Below are positions 52,833 through 62,864 of a DNA stretch of 64,000 nucleotides, piece after piece. Below the pieces are notes generated by a model. That model saw nothing but the letters and a program-made list of their open reading frames with translations. It did not search any database and was not told where the DNA came from. The position numbers and the translations under genes were made by a program. Source of the stretch: Eubacteriaceae bacterium (GTDB taxonomy: Bacteria > Bacillota > Clostridia > Lachnospirales > Lachnospiraceae); NCBI GenBank assembly GCA_910574895.1, contig CAJTDQ010000001.1, positions 434,001 through 498,000 on the forward strand. The letters run 5' to 3'. Numbering within the stretch: position 1 is the first letter of the stretch; each line of letters begins with the position of its first letter.

Positions 52833-53420
52833 TCATGGTTTGTTTTTTTCATATATCAATTCTGCCTCTTTCGCTATTACATCCTTCAAATAAGCCGGTG
52901 AAAGTATATCTACCTGTGTTCCAAATGACAACAAAAACCCCGTCAGCCATCTATCCTCAGGCATTTTTGCAGAAACGATATAATCTCCATTTTCCTGTTT
53001 GTGAATTTGTGTTTTATCAAACTCATCGTAAACACGATATGCCATTTCCCTTGGAAAACGAAGCGTAATCAAATTATATTTTCCCTCATCATTGTCTATC
53101 GGTTCTGAAAAATCGGGATACAAAAAACTCTCATCCAAAATCTCTAAATTTAAAATACGATTTAACTTGAAAATACGTAAGTCTTGTTTTTCTTTGCAAA
53201 ATGCTTTCAAATACCAAGCTTTTGATTTGTAAATCAGCTTTAACGGCTGCACTATTCTTTCGCTTATAATTTCATTACAACTTGCATAATGTATTTTAAC
53301 ATTTCTACATTGAAGTACTGCCGATTTCAATAATTCAAATTTTTCTGCTAATTCCGGAGCGGTAGCATGTCCCTTATCCAGTAAGTAATATACAATCTTA
53401 AATAATCTGCTTTCATGCAT
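52833..53420 (-). CDS. WYL-domain transcriptional regulator, internally deleted (HTH broken)
   Basis: The protein has 195 residues against roughly 300 for the family. Residues 1-29 are the first part of the usual DeoR-type HTH (ESRLFKIVYYLLDKGHATAPELAEKFE). In intact homologues this runs on as VSVRTIYRDIDALS; here the text jumps straight to LLKSAVLQCRNVKIHYAS, the start of the WYL domain. The recognition helix and linker are missing. The rest (VQPLKLIYKSKAWYLKAFCKEKQDLRIFKLNRI) is a complete WYL ligand domain with C-terminal extension. DNA binding is therefore probably lost. The frame stays open. Its ATG overlaps the GNAT gene's stop by 8 bases. Confidence 0.85.
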   Translation of the reverse strand: MHESRLFKIVYYLLDKGHATAPELAEKFELLKSAVLQCRNVKIHYASCNEIISERIVQPLKLIYKSKAWYLKAFCKEKQDLRIFKLNRILNLEILDESFLYPDFSEPIDNDEGKYNLITLRFPREMAYRVYDEFDKTQIHKQENGDYIVSAKMPEDRWLTGFLLSFGTQVDILSPAYLKDVIAKEAELIYEKNKP

Positions 53421-54213
53421 TACTATCTCCTTCCCCTTTTCTTATCATTCCTTCTACAAACTCAATCTCCTTTGCAGTAATTTCCACCCACCCTGGTCGA
53501 AATCCACTGCGTATGGCATTTTTCACAGACTTTATATTAGACCATGCAGCACAATAAAATGGTACTTTCCCACGTTCAAAAGTTTCTTTTGCCAGTCTAT
53601 TCGTCAGCGCTGAAGCAATTCCCATTCTCCTGTATTGTGGCAAAACATCTATACCGATCTGCCACATCGTATCACAATCAGCCGAACACCCTGCAAGTCC
53701 CACCAATCTATCATTGTCATAAGCACCTACAGCTAATATATCTAAATGCTTTCTATCTTCACATAATGCATTCTTCCACTCCGGAAGATAGAGTGATGCA
53801 AAATCTTCTTTTTCCAAAACTCTCATCTCATATTCACAAGAAAGTTCTGTACCATACACCACATCAATATCCGGCAAAAAATAGTCTGCCATAAAACAGA
53901 TTTCTGCATTCGCTATTTTCAATATATTATTTAATGGATATATTCCCGGTGTCTCAAAACAATTTTCTATATTAGGTACACTATCCATAAATTTTCTAAT
54001 TTCAGGAAGTAAGTCTTTGCGACCACACGCAACAATATTTGTTCCATAAGAAACCATATGACAAATTAATGGAAGTTTCAAATATCGTCTTGCATTATCA
54101 TTAGGTACAGATTCATTGATTACATTTTCTTTCCTTATAAAATCCTCTGCATTACAATTACAATCATACGCCGATTGCTGCATAGCAATATGCATAATTT
54201 GTTTATTATCCAT
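53413..54213 (-). CDS. GNAT-family N-acetyltransferase
   Basis: The protein has 266 residues. The C-terminal half holds the acetyl-CoA motif IGIDVLPQYRRMGIASALTNRLAKE (about residue 195-220) and the following beta-alpha AAWSNIKSVKNAIRSGF, typical of GNATs. The N-terminal half is a less conserved second domain as in many two-domain GNATs. The substrate is unknown. The start is the ATG at 54213 after AAGGAG, one codon inside a TTG-started frame. It is translationally coupled to the deleted WYL gene, which suggests that the pair was once regulated together. Confidence 0.88.
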   Translation of the reverse strand: MDNKQIMHIAMQQSAYDCNCNAEDFIRKENVINESVPNDNARRYLKLPLICHMVSYGTNIVACGRKDLLPEIRKFMDSVPNIENCFETPGIYPLNNILKIANAEICFMADYFLPDIDVVYGTELSCEYEMRVLEKEDFASLYLPEWKNALCEDRKHLDILAVGAYDNDRLVGLAGCSADCDTMWQIGIDVLPQYRRMGIASALTNRLAKETFERGKVPFYCAAWSNIKSVKNAIRSGFRPGWVEITAKEIEFVEGMIRKGEGDSNA

Positions 54214-54272
54214 CAATTGACTCCTTCAAATTTTCTATAATACTTTAGCTATCTCTATTATAGCACTTATTA

Positions 54273-55124
54273 CTAATTATTTGCTCCAAAAATATCTGCT
54301 ACTTCCGTAATGGATATATAAGCTTTCGGATCAATACTATGGACAATACTTTTCATTTTTCCCACTTGAAATCTATTAACTACAAAATAAATCATCGTCT
54401 TTGATTTGTCAGAATAATAACCATGTGCCTTTAATGTTGTAATTCCATTTTCAAACTTGTCTGAAAGTTCCTTGCAAATTTCATCAGGTTTCTCCGTAAT
54501 AATCATTGCTGATTTTGACCGGTCAAATCCCTCTATAATGTAGTCTACAGTTTTTAAAGCTGCTGCATATGTTACCATTGAATATAATGGTAAAATCCAG
54601 CTTTGAATGATTACACCACACAAAATATACAATAAAACATTATATATCATTACAAAAGTTCCTACTGTAATCCCTAATTTTTTTGCAAAAATAATAGCAA
54701 TAACCTCTATTCCATCCATTGCGCCTCCAAATCTTATGGCAAGACCGCTTCCCACTCCTGAGATGATTCCTCCAAATACTGCACATAAAAACAAATCACT
54801 GCCTGCCATTGGTGACACAATGCTCACATCAACAGGTAATACATCTGTAATCAGCCATGCACATAGAGAATAAATAACTACAGTATATATCGCACAGACT
54901 GTAAATTCTTTTCCCTGCTTTTTTAATCCATATAAGAATAACGGAACATTTAATATAATTAGGAAAACCGATAATGAAAGAAACTCAGGCGTCACCTGAG
55001 ATAAAATCATAGATGTTCCTGAAATACCACTATCATATAACTTTACCGGTGTCAAAAACATTGTAATTCCCAGTGCATTTATAATACCGGCAATGGTTAA
55101 CGCAACAAAATTTTTAAAATTCAT
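54273..55124 (-). CDS. YitT-family membrane protein (DUF161 + DUF2179)
   Basis: The protein has 283 residues. Five membrane helices lie in the first 200 residues (NALGITMFLTPVKLYDSGISGTSMILSQ; GGIISGVGSGLAIRFGGAMDGIEVIAI are family marks). The C-terminal soluble DUF2179 domain (about 205-283) includes MIITEKPDEICKELSDKF and GYYSDKSKTMIYFVVNRFQVGKMKSIVHSIDPKAYISI. Function is not established; transport is suspected. AGAAGG lies near the ATG. It stands alone between the GNAT gene and aspS. Confidence 0.93.
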   Translation of the reverse strand: MNFKNFVALTIAGIINALGITMFLTPVKLYDSGISGTSMILSQVTPEFLSLSVFLIILNVPLFLYGLKKQGKEFTVCAIYTVVIYSLCAWLITDVLPVDVSIVSPMAGSDLFLCAVFGGIISGVGSGLAIRFGGAMDGIEVIAIIFAKKLGITVGTFVMIYNVLLYILCGVIIQSWILPLYSMVTYAAALKTVDYIIEGFDRSKSAMIITEKPDEICKELSDKFENGITTLKAHGYYSDKSKTMIYFVVNRFQVGKMKSIVHSIDPKAYISITEVADIFGANN

Positions 55125-55182
55125 ACCTTCTACTCCTCAGTTCTATCTTCTATCTATTATATTGACATAATTATGTTATTAG

Positions 55183-55224
55183 AAAAAAGACAATGAAATC
55201 TTTTTTTGACTCCATTGCCTTTTT
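55183..55224 (-). terminator. Terminator of the recJ-apt-relA-MBL-hemZ-hisS-aspS run
   Basis: On the minus strand AAAAAGGCAATG pairs with CATTGTCTTTTTT (one mismatch), leaving a T-rich tail. It begins 13 bases after the aspS stop. Confidence 0.8.
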
Positions 55225-55236
55225 GTATCATATTTA

Positions 55237-57030
55237 CTATGCTTCTTCTGTTTCACTCTTCACAATATCAATCGCCAATTCCTCTAACTGCTTATTATCT
55301 ACCGGACTTGGTGCAGATGTCATAAGACAGGATGCATCCTTCACCTTAGGGAATGCGATAACCTCACGGATATTATCTTCCCCAGCCATATGCATTACCA
55401 TTCGATCAAGTCCATAAGCCAGTCCTGCATGTGGTGGAACTCCATACTTAAAAGCATCCAAAAGGAAACCGAACTGCTCATGAGCCTGTTCCTGTGTAAA
55501 ACCAAGTGCCTCAAGCATCTTCTCCTGAATATCTGCCTGATGGATTCTAACACTTCCTCCACCAAGTTCTGTACCATTTAATACAATATCATAAGCTTTT
55601 GCGCGAACCTTTCCTAAATCCGTATCAAGATACTTTAAATCCTCTTCCATTGGCATCGTAAACGGATGATGCATTGCAATAAATCTTTCCTGCTCATCAG
55701 ACCACTCAAACTGTGGAAACTCTACTACCCATAAGAAATTCCATTTATTCTTATCAATTAATTCAAGAGTTTCTGCCAGTTCTAAACGAAGTGCACCAAG
55801 TACATTCCATACAATTTTGTTCCTGTCTGCTGCAAACAATAACAAATCGCCCGGCTCACCTTTCATCTCTTTTACCAAGTTATCTAATTCTTCTTCTGTC
55901 ATAAACTTGGCAAAAGATGACTTGTATGTTCCATCTTCATTAATACAAAGATATGCAAGACCTTTTGCTCCATTTCCTTTGGCAGAATCAACTAACTTAT
56001 CAATCTTCTTTCTCGGCATTGCTCCCTGACCTTTTACATTGATACCACGAACAGTTCCACCATTCTCAATAGCACCGGTAAAAACGCCAAATCCACAATC
56101 TTTGACTACATGTGTTACATTCACTAATTCCATACCAAATCTGGTATCCGGCTTATCAGAACCATATCTGTCCATAGCTTCCTGCCATGACATTCTAGGC
56201 ATTGGAAGTGGTATATCCACATTTAGTATTTCCTTAAACATTGCCTGAATCAGTCTTTCATTCACATCAATTACATCATCTATATCAACAAAAGATAACT
56301 CCATATCTACCTGTGTGAATTCCGGCTGTCTGTCTGCTCTTAAGTCCTCATCACGATAACATCTGGCAATTTGAATATATCTGTCGTAACCGGAACACAT
56401 TAACAACTGCTTAAATAACTGAGGAGACTGAGGAAGTGCATAAAACTCACCATGATGCACACGGCTTGGTACAAGATAATCTCTTGCTCCCTCAGGTGTA
56501 GACTTACAAAGTGTCGGAGTTTCAATCTCTATAAACCCTTCGTCCGACATAAATTTACGGATAAATGTAGTGACATCACTGCGAAGTTTTAAATTTTTCT
56601 GCAATGTAGGACGTCTTAAATCCAGATAACGATACTGCAGTCTTAAATCTTCTCTTGTATTTACATCATCTTCCACCGGAAATGGTGGTGTTTCTGATTC
56701 TGAAAGAATCTTGAGCGTATCTACAGTAACCTCAATATCACCAGTTGCAAGTTCTTCATTGACAGCACCGTCACGCTTTCTGACTTTTCCTTCAGCGGCA
56801 ATTACAAACTCGCTTCGGAGTTCTTTTGCCTTTTCAAAAACTTCCCCATCATTTTCATCAAAAACTAACTGTAAAATGCCTGTTCTATCCCTTAAATCAA
56901 TAAAAATAATACTTCCCAAATTTCTTCTTTTCTGAACCCATCCCATCACGGTAACAGATTCACCGATATTTTTATTACTAACCTCTGTACATCTGTGACT
57001 TCTGTGAAGTCCCTGCATTGACTCTGCCAT
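55237..57030 (-). CDS. aspS: Aspartyl-tRNA synthetase
   Basis: This 597-aa class II synthetase has the OB-fold anticodon domain (VMGWVQKRRNLGSIIFIDLRDRTG), motif 2 (CYRDEDLRADRQPEFTQVDMELSF), a bacterial GAD insertion (about 290-420) and motif 3 (GLAYGLDRMVMHMAG). AGGAGG precedes the ATG. The gene comes 15 bases after hisS, a conserved pair in Firmicutes, and ends the long operon. Whether it is discriminating cannot be told from this window. Confidence 0.97.
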   Translation of the reverse strand: MAESMQGLHRSHRCTEVSNKNIGESVTVMGWVQKRRNLGSIIFIDLRDRTGILQLVFDENDGEVFEKAKELRSEFVIAAEGKVRKRDGAVNEELATGDIEVTVDTLKILSESETPPFPVEDDVNTREDLRLQYRYLDLRRPTLQKNLKLRSDVTTFIRKFMSDEGFIEIETPTLCKSTPEGARDYLVPSRVHHGEFYALPQSPQLFKQLLMCSGYDRYIQIARCYRDEDLRADRQPEFTQVDMELSFVDIDDVIDVNERLIQAMFKEILNVDIPLPMPRMSWQEAMDRYGSDKPDTRFGMELVNVTHVVKDCGFGVFTGAIENGGTVRGINVKGQGAMPRKKIDKLVDSAKGNGAKGLAYLCINEDGTYKSSFAKFMTEEELDNLVKEMKGEPGDLLLFAADRNKIVWNVLGALRLELAETLELIDKNKWNFLWVVEFPQFEWSDEQERFIAMHHPFTMPMEEDLKYLDTDLGKVRAKAYDIVLNGTELGGGSVRIHQADIQEKMLEALGFTQEQAHEQFGFLLDAFKYGVPPHAGLAYGLDRMVMHMAGEDNIREVIAFPKVKDASCLMTSAPSPVDNKQLEELAIDIVKSETEEA

Positions 57031-57045
57031 AATTATTCCTCCTAA

Positions 57046-58305
57046 TTATTTAAACGGATTCTTATAAAACTCCTTAAAGTTCTCATATCCCTGCTCCATT
57101 AACTGTTCCTTCTGGAATTTTTTATTTTTGTTCATTCTTGTAACAAGTACCTGCGTGCCTGTTTTTCTTTCTTCCTGTGCCTGAGCGATTACTTCACAAA
57201 GTCTATCCCCATTCACACCTTTTTCAATAAGATATACAATCTTATCATAATCTTCAGGAATCTTAAATCCCTGTTCCATCAGTAAGAGAACAATTCTCTC
57301 AAACCCAATAGAAAATCCACACGCCGGCACATCATGTCCTGTAAACTTACCGACCATCTTATCGTAACGTCCACCGCCTCCGCAGCTTCCGCCAAACTCA
57401 GGAATGGCAATTTCAAAAATCGTTCCCGTATAGTAAGACATTCCTCTTACAAGAGTCGGATCAAATACAATCTCAAAATCAGATGCCTTTGTTGCCTTGA
57501 CACTGTCGATAATCTCGTCCATCCACTGTTTTACATCATCTCCCATAAAGTCACCCAGCTTCTCAGAAAGATATGCAATCGGCTCGGACTGATTTTCAAT
57601 TTCAGCAAAAAGCTGTGTATACTTTTCAACTGATTCCTGTGCAAAACCATATTTCATTAACTCATCCTTAACACCATCTAAACCTATCTTGTCCATCTTA
57701 TCAAGAATAATAAATACGCTGTCAAAAGATTCCTCCGCAAATCCACTGTATGCAGCCATTGCTTTTAAAATTCTTCTCTCATTAATACGAATCTGGAAGT
57801 TCTTAAATCCTAACTTTCCAAGCGTTGTCGTCGTAGCAAGAATCAGTTCGATTTCAGCCAGGTTACTTGGATCTCCTAATATGTCAATATCACACTGCAT
57901 GAACTGGCGGTATCTTCCTCTCTGTGGTCTGTCCGCACGCCATACATTTCCCATCTGTAGTGCCTTAAAAGGCGATGGAAGATCATTTGCATTCTTTGAA
58001 TAATATCTGACAAGAGGGACTGTAAGATCATATCTTAAACCATTATCTACCACATCCATCTCGTTCTGTGCAGTTTCAAGATTTAACTTTTCTCCTCTTT
58101 TTAAAATCTTAAAGATTAATTTTTCATTTTCTCCACCCTGCTTGTTTGTAAGGTTTGAAATATTTTCCACACAAGGTGTCTCAATCTGTGTAAATCCAAA
58201 TGCATTATAAGTTTCCTTAATTACATTCTGTACATAATTTCTTATTTTCATCTCCTCCGGAAGAATATCCTTCATTCCGGTTACCGGTTTTTTACTTAAA
58301 GCCAT
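57046..58305 (-). CDS. hisS: Histidyl-tRNA synthetase
   Basis: The 419-aa class II enzyme has GMKDILPEEM at the start, motif 2 with WRADRPQRGRYRQFMQCDIDILG (about 115), the His-binding GGGRYDKMVGKFTGHDVPACGFSIGFERI (about 315), and a C-terminal anticodon domain (VLVTRMNKNKKFQKEQLMEQ). The length is normal. GGAGC precedes the ATG. It lies 45 bases after hemZ. Confidence 0.97.
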   Translation of the reverse strand: MALSKKPVTGMKDILPEEMKIRNYVQNVIKETYNAFGFTQIETPCVENISNLTNKQGGENEKLIFKILKRGEKLNLETAQNEMDVVDNGLRYDLTVPLVRYYSKNANDLPSPFKALQMGNVWRADRPQRGRYRQFMQCDIDILGDPSNLAEIELILATTTTLGKLGFKNFQIRINERRILKAMAAYSGFAEESFDSVFIILDKMDKIGLDGVKDELMKYGFAQESVEKYTQLFAEIENQSEPIAYLSEKLGDFMGDDVKQWMDEIIDSVKATKASDFEIVFDPTLVRGMSYYTGTIFEIAIPEFGGSCGGGGRYDKMVGKFTGHDVPACGFSIGFERIVLLLMEQGFKIPEDYDKIVYLIEKGVNGDRLCEVIAQAQEERKTGTQVLVTRMNKNKKFQKEQLMEQGYENFKEFYKNPFK

Positions 58306-58350
58306 CTTTTTGCTCCTTTTTTATTACTAACTTACATATTTTACTATTAA

Positions 58351-59823
58351 TTACGAAAGAAAACAAGATTTTCTATCTATCATTTCATCAATTCTTTCAA
58401 TATACTGGTCTACATTTTTTAAAGTATCAATTCTTGTGGCATTTTTCCTGTCGTCAGACAGTAACTTTGTCACTGCTCCGGCTCCAACTGCCCACACATC
58501 CTGATAATCTCCCATCATAAGAATATTATATAAACCTTCAAGTCCTTCTTTCGAATAACCTACATTTTCCTGATTTCCTGCCATGTTTTTCTGACGATAC
58601 AGATAATAAGGTTTCATTCCCATTTTATACGCATATTCTTTCGTAATATTCATTAATTCCGTGCTGTTTTCCATGGACAATTCTGTGTACTTCTGTTTAT
58701 TCATGCTAAGCCTTGATGCCCGCTTTATCGCAAGTGAATGAATTGTAATTCCATCCGGCTCCAGTTTCATTGCCTCTTCCATAGAATACCGCACCATTTC
58801 CGGTGTTTCTTCCGGGAGTCCCACAATGAAGTCCATATTAATATTATTCATACCACATTCTCTTGCTATCAAAAAAGCTTTCTTTACCTGCTCTATCGTA
58901 TGTTTCCTTCCAATCAAATCAAGCGTTTCCTGATTCATTGTCTGTGGATTAATAGATATACGGGATACTCCCTGCTCTTTTAATACAAGCAGTTTTTCTT
59001 TTGTGATACTGTCGGGTCTTCCTGCCTCCACAGTAAACTCTTTTACAGTCTGAAAATCAAAATTTTCTTTTAATGCAGTATTAAGTCTCTTTAATTGTTC
59101 CGGCTCCAAAGTAGTTGGTGTTCCCCCACCAATATAAACGGAATTTAATTCTCTTCCCCTTAGTTTTTCACCAAGGAAAATAATTTCTTTTATGACAGCA
59201 TCAATATAACTGTCCACTTTGTCTTTATATATTTTTAACGGATATGAAGTGAACGAACAGTATAAACATGTCGTCGGACAAAAAGGAATTCCTACATATA
59301 AACTATATCCTTCTTTATAATTCACATTCGAAAGAACTTTTTTCTCCATCTTCGATACATCCATTGCTAAATCTAACTTATCATCAGAAATAAAATAGGT
59401 TTCTTTCATTTCTTTTCTGACATCCTGCTCACTCATCCCCTGTTCCATCAACATTCCCGGTATCTTTGCAGGCCGGATTCCCGTAAGATTTCCCCATGGA
59501 AGTTGACGCCCAGTATCTTTTTCAAGAAGACAGTACAAAAGCTTTTTAAGGGCATTTTTTGCGTCTCTTCTGTCAGAACCGGATATTTCTGTAATATCCT
59601 TATCTTTCAAAAACTCGCAAGTAATCTGCTCTTTAAAAAGCTCTTTATTTCCATCATACAATCCGGCACAAATACTCTCCCCTGCAAATTCCACCTCAAG
59701 TATCCTGTACGCACTTTCGATATCAGAATTAATCTGAAAAGAAAGTCCCGTATAAAAAGCCTGTACCATAGACTGAACATCATATTCAAATTGTCTGGGA
59801 TGAATCTGTATATCTATCATCAT
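58351..59823 (-). CDS. hemZ: Coproporphyrinogen dehydrogenase HemZ-like radical SAM protein
   Basis: The protein has 490 residues. An N-terminal domain carries LPWGNLTGIRPAKIPGMLMEQGM, the HemZ mark. The radical SAM cluster is FCPTTCLYCSF (C-X3-C-X2-C, about 178), followed by GGGTPTTLEPEQL and NMDFIVGLPEET. Real haem-synthesis activity is doubtful in Clostridia, where HemZ is an anaerobic oxidase-like enzyme of unclear substrate. In this genome region it lies between the MBL hydrolase and hisS, the standard order. The ribosome site is weak (AAGGGAT). Confidence 0.92.
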   Translation of the reverse strand: MMIDIQIHPRQFEYDVQSMVQAFYTGLSFQINSDIESAYRILEVEFAGESICAGLYDGNKELFKEQITCEFLKDKDITEISGSDRRDAKNALKKLLYCLLEKDTGRQLPWGNLTGIRPAKIPGMLMEQGMSEQDVRKEMKETYFISDDKLDLAMDVSKMEKKVLSNVNYKEGYSLYVGIPFCPTTCLYCSFTSYPLKIYKDKVDSYIDAVIKEIIFLGEKLRGRELNSVYIGGGTPTTLEPEQLKRLNTALKENFDFQTVKEFTVEAGRPDSITKEKLLVLKEQGVSRISINPQTMNQETLDLIGRKHTIEQVKKAFLIARECGMNNINMDFIVGLPEETPEMVRYSMEEAMKLEPDGITIHSLAIKRASRLSMNKQKYTELSMENSTELMNITKEYAYKMGMKPYYLYRQKNMAGNQENVGYSKEGLEGLYNILMMGDYQDVWAVGAGAVTKLLSDDRKNATRIDTLKNVDQYIERIDEMIDRKSCFLS

Positions 59824-59886
59824 TGAATCCCTTCTGTCATCTGTCTCATTTCCTTAATAATTATATTACCAATCGAATCAACAACT

Positions 59887-60507
59887 TTAATAATACATTT
59901 TTTCGCTATCTATCGTAGTCATATCCATATGCCCCGGATACACTTCTGTCTCTCCCGGTAAAGTCAGTAACTTTTCTTTGATTGAACGAATAATTGCCGC
60001 TTCGCTTCCACCCGGAAAATCTGTTCTTCCACGGCTGGCATGAAATAAAGTATCACCACTGAATAACACTTCATTTTCAGCTAAATAATAGCAGCCGCTT
60101 CCTTTCGTGTGACCAGGAGTTAAAATAAACTTCATCGTGATTCCCGCCACAGTAAAATTCTCTCCATCTCTCAAAAACCTGTCTGCACACACTGTTGTCG
60201 GTTCACCAAACATAATAGAAAGATTTGCTCTTTTATCCACAAGCAGCATATCTTCTTCCCCAGCTGCGATAACCGGAATATCATATCTCTGCTTCAATGA
60301 ATCTACCGCACCAATATGATCGAAATGTCCATGTGTCAAAAGAATTGCTGTCGGTTTCATGCCCATATCACTGATATTCGTACTTATTTTTAACTGGTCT
60401 CCTCCCGGGTCAACAATAAAACCTTCTTTTGTATCCGTATTCATACATAAATAACAATTCGTATAACACTCACTTACAAGAACACTTCTAATTTTAATAT
60501 CTGTCAT
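59887..60507 (-). CDS. Metallo-beta-lactamase-fold hydrolase (YcbL/glyoxalase-II-like)
   Basis: The protein has 206 residues. The metal motif LTHGHFDHIG (HxHxDH, about 58) is followed by TPGHTKGSGCYYL, FSGDTLFHASRGRTDFPGG and VYPGHMDMTTI, which complete the two-metal site. It is a small thioesterase-like hydrolase, often labelled glyoxalase II-like; the true substrate is unknown. The start is the ATG at 60507 after GGGAG, as the frame's TTG start overlaps that site. It sits between relA and hemZ; in many relatives a dtd gene is found here and is absent in this window. Confidence 0.92.
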   Translation of the reverse strand: MTDIKIRSVLVSECYTNCYLCMNTDTKEGFIVDPGGDQLKISTNISDMGMKPTAILLTHGHFDHIGAVDSLKQRYDIPVIAAGEEDMLLVDKRANLSIMFGEPTTVCADRFLRDGENFTVAGITMKFILTPGHTKGSGCYYLAENEVLFSGDTLFHASRGRTDFPGGSEAAIIRSIKEKLLTLPGETEVYPGHMDMTTIDSEKMYY

Positions 60508-60569
60508 TTTATTCTCCCTTATTTCCAATAGGCTTTATCCAAAACTCCCGGATAAAACCCGCACTTTTA

Positions 60570-62852
60570 TTAACTACTTGTTCGCTCAATATCAATAATG
60601 CTGTCAATCGTTCTGATTTTTGCAATCAGACTGTTGAGCTCCTCTGTACCCTGAATCGCAAAAGTCATGGCAATTGTCGCAATATCTGACTTACTTGTTC
60701 TGCTGTTAATACTATTCACATTGATATTTCTCTCCGTAAATATCTTTGACAAATCTGTAAGAATACCAACACGGTTATTCGCATAAATAACAATCTCTGT
60801 CATATATCTGCCATCCTGCTGTCCCTCATCGGCAGCCCAGCTGGCTTCGATTAATCTGACTCTCTCAATATCCGGCAGATTCATGATATTAATGCAGTCT
60901 GTCCTGTGAATCGAAACACCTCTGCCTCTCGTAACAAATCCTACAATTTCATCTCCCGGAACAGGACTGCAGCATTTTGAAAAACGGACTGCCACATCAT
61001 CCATACCTTCAACAATAATGCCGCTCTTAGAGCCGTTTCTTCTATTCTCATTACTATTTTTGGAAGTATTGGCAGCATTGATAACATCTTCATCTGTAAC
61101 CTGCACTGCATGATCTTTTTCATATTCTGACACCAGTTTATTAACAATCTGCCCTTCTTTCAAACCACCGTGTCCAATGGATGCCACAAGAGAATCCCAT
61201 TCTTTGTAACTGTATTTCAGACGAACCCTCTCCGTATATTCAGGCTTCAAAATATCTGACAAAATGATTCCCTTTGCCTTGCAGTATTTTTCAATGAGTT
61301 CCTTTCCCTTAGAAATATTTTCTTCTTTATTCTGTTGTTTAAACCAGATATTTATCTTATTTTTTGCCTGAGTACTTTTGACAATTTTCAACCAGTCCAT
61401 ACTTGGTCCGGTTGAATTGTTTGATGTAACAACTTCCACTCTGTCACCATTTTGAATCTTGTAGTCAATGTTAACCATCTTTCCATTAACTCTGGCACCT
61501 ACCATCTTATTTCCTACAGCACTATGAATACTGTATGCAAAATCAATCGGCGTGGAACCACTTGGAAGATTTTTTACATCTCCATTCGGCGTAAAACAAT
61601 ACACCCTCTCAGAAAACATATTCAAATCGTCTTTTAATAAATCAATAAATTCATGATTGTCTGACAAATCTCTCTGCCATTCAAGAATCTGTCTCAACCA
61701 GGCAATCTTCTGTTCCTCATTATCACTGTCGCCTGTGATGTTTTCTTTATATTTCCAATGTGCTGCAATACCATACTCTGCAGTTTTATGCATCTCAAAT
61801 GTACGTATCTGGATTTCAAAAGGCTGACCATTTGGTCCAATCAATGTCGTGTGAAGAGACTGATACATATTTTGTTTTGGCATGGCAATATAGTCTTTAA
61901 AACGTCCAGGCACCGGTGTATATTTCTCATGAATAATTCCCAGTGCACCATAACACTCCATAACATTATCCACAATAATACGTACTGCAAATACATCATA
62001 AATCTGGTCTAAAGTCTTACTCTGCATTGCCATCTTTTTATAGATACTAAAATAATGCTTTACTCTTCCATCTATTGTAGCTTTAATTCCTGCTTTTTCA
62101 ATATGTCCGGCCACCTCGGCAATCAGATTGCTCATAAACTCTTCTCGATGCTCCAGACGTTCATGAACGCCGACTACGAGTTCACGATATTTATCCGGCT
62201 CTAGATATCTCAGTGCAAGGTCATCTAATTCAATCTTAATCTTAGAAATACCAAGTCTGTCAGCAATTGGTGCATAGATATCCATAGTTTCTTTGGACTT
62301 TTCCTTCTGCTTTTCCGGTGTCATATACATTAATGTACGCATATTATGCAGTCTGTCCGCCAGTTTAATTAAAATAACCCTGATGTCCTTTGCCATTGCA
62401 AGAAACATCTTCCTGAGATTTTCTGCCTGCTTTTCTACTTTGTCTACATCATAATCTAATTTGGTAAGCTTTGTGACGCCATCGACTAGATCCGTCACTT
62501 CCTCTCCAAATTCCTGTATCATCACTTCTCTTGTGACAGAAGTATCCTCCATTACATCATGAAGAAGCCCTGCCATAATAGACTCTTTATCCAATTCTAA
62601 ATCAGCAAGAATCAAAGCTGTATGAAGTGGATGAATAATATATGGCTCGCCGGACTTTCTTCTCTGGTCTCCATGAGATGTTCTGGCAAAATTGTAAGCT
62701 TTCTCAATCATCTGCAGTTCATCTGCTGACGGATGATAATGTTTAATCTTCTCATTTAATCTTGCATAGAGTTCTTCCGGTGTTGCCTGCTCCTCTTCTT
62801 TTGGAATGACACCATGATTTTCAATTTTAATGTTCATATTATTTTCAGCCAT
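60570..62852 (-). CDS. relA: Bifunctional (p)ppGpp synthetase/hydrolase RelA/SpoT
   Basis: The protein has 760 residues. The HD hydrolase domain (about 50-200) has YIIHPLHTALILADLELDKESIMAGLLHDVMEDT with the metal His/Asp pair. The synthetase domain (about 235-350) has DVFAVRIIVDNVMECYGALG and RFKDYIAMPKQNMYQSLHTTL. TGS (about 405-465, RVYCFTPNGDVKNLPSGSTPIDFAYSIHSAVG), a Zn-finger/RIS region with CCSPVPGDEIVGF, and a C-terminal ACT domain follow. It is a normal long Rel that makes and degrades the stringent alarmone. It is 12 bases after apt in the conserved recJ-apt-rel order. Confidence 0.97.
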   Translation of the reverse strand: MAENNMNIKIENHGVIPKEEEQATPEELYARLNEKIKHYHPSADELQMIEKAYNFARTSHGDQRRKSGEPYIIHPLHTALILADLELDKESIMAGLLHDVMEDTSVTREVMIQEFGEEVTDLVDGVTKLTKLDYDVDKVEKQAENLRKMFLAMAKDIRVILIKLADRLHNMRTLMYMTPEKQKEKSKETMDIYAPIADRLGISKIKIELDDLALRYLEPDKYRELVVGVHERLEHREEFMSNLIAEVAGHIEKAGIKATIDGRVKHYFSIYKKMAMQSKTLDQIYDVFAVRIIVDNVMECYGALGIIHEKYTPVPGRFKDYIAMPKQNMYQSLHTTLIGPNGQPFEIQIRTFEMHKTAEYGIAAHWKYKENITGDSDNEEQKIAWLRQILEWQRDLSDNHEFIDLLKDDLNMFSERVYCFTPNGDVKNLPSGSTPIDFAYSIHSAVGNKMVGARVNGKMVNIDYKIQNGDRVEVVTSNNSTGPSMDWLKIVKSTQAKNKINIWFKQQNKEENISKGKELIEKYCKAKGIILSDILKPEYTERVRLKYSYKEWDSLVASIGHGGLKEGQIVNKLVSEYEKDHAVQVTDEDVINAANTSKNSNENRRNGSKSGIIVEGMDDVAVRFSKCCSPVPGDEIVGFVTRGRGVSIHRTDCINIMNLPDIERVRLIEASWAADEGQQDGRYMTEIVIYANNRVGILTDLSKIFTERNINVNSINSRTSKSDIATIAMTFAIQGTEELNSLIAKIRTIDSIIDIERTSS

Positions 62853-62864
62853 ATTAAAATCCCT

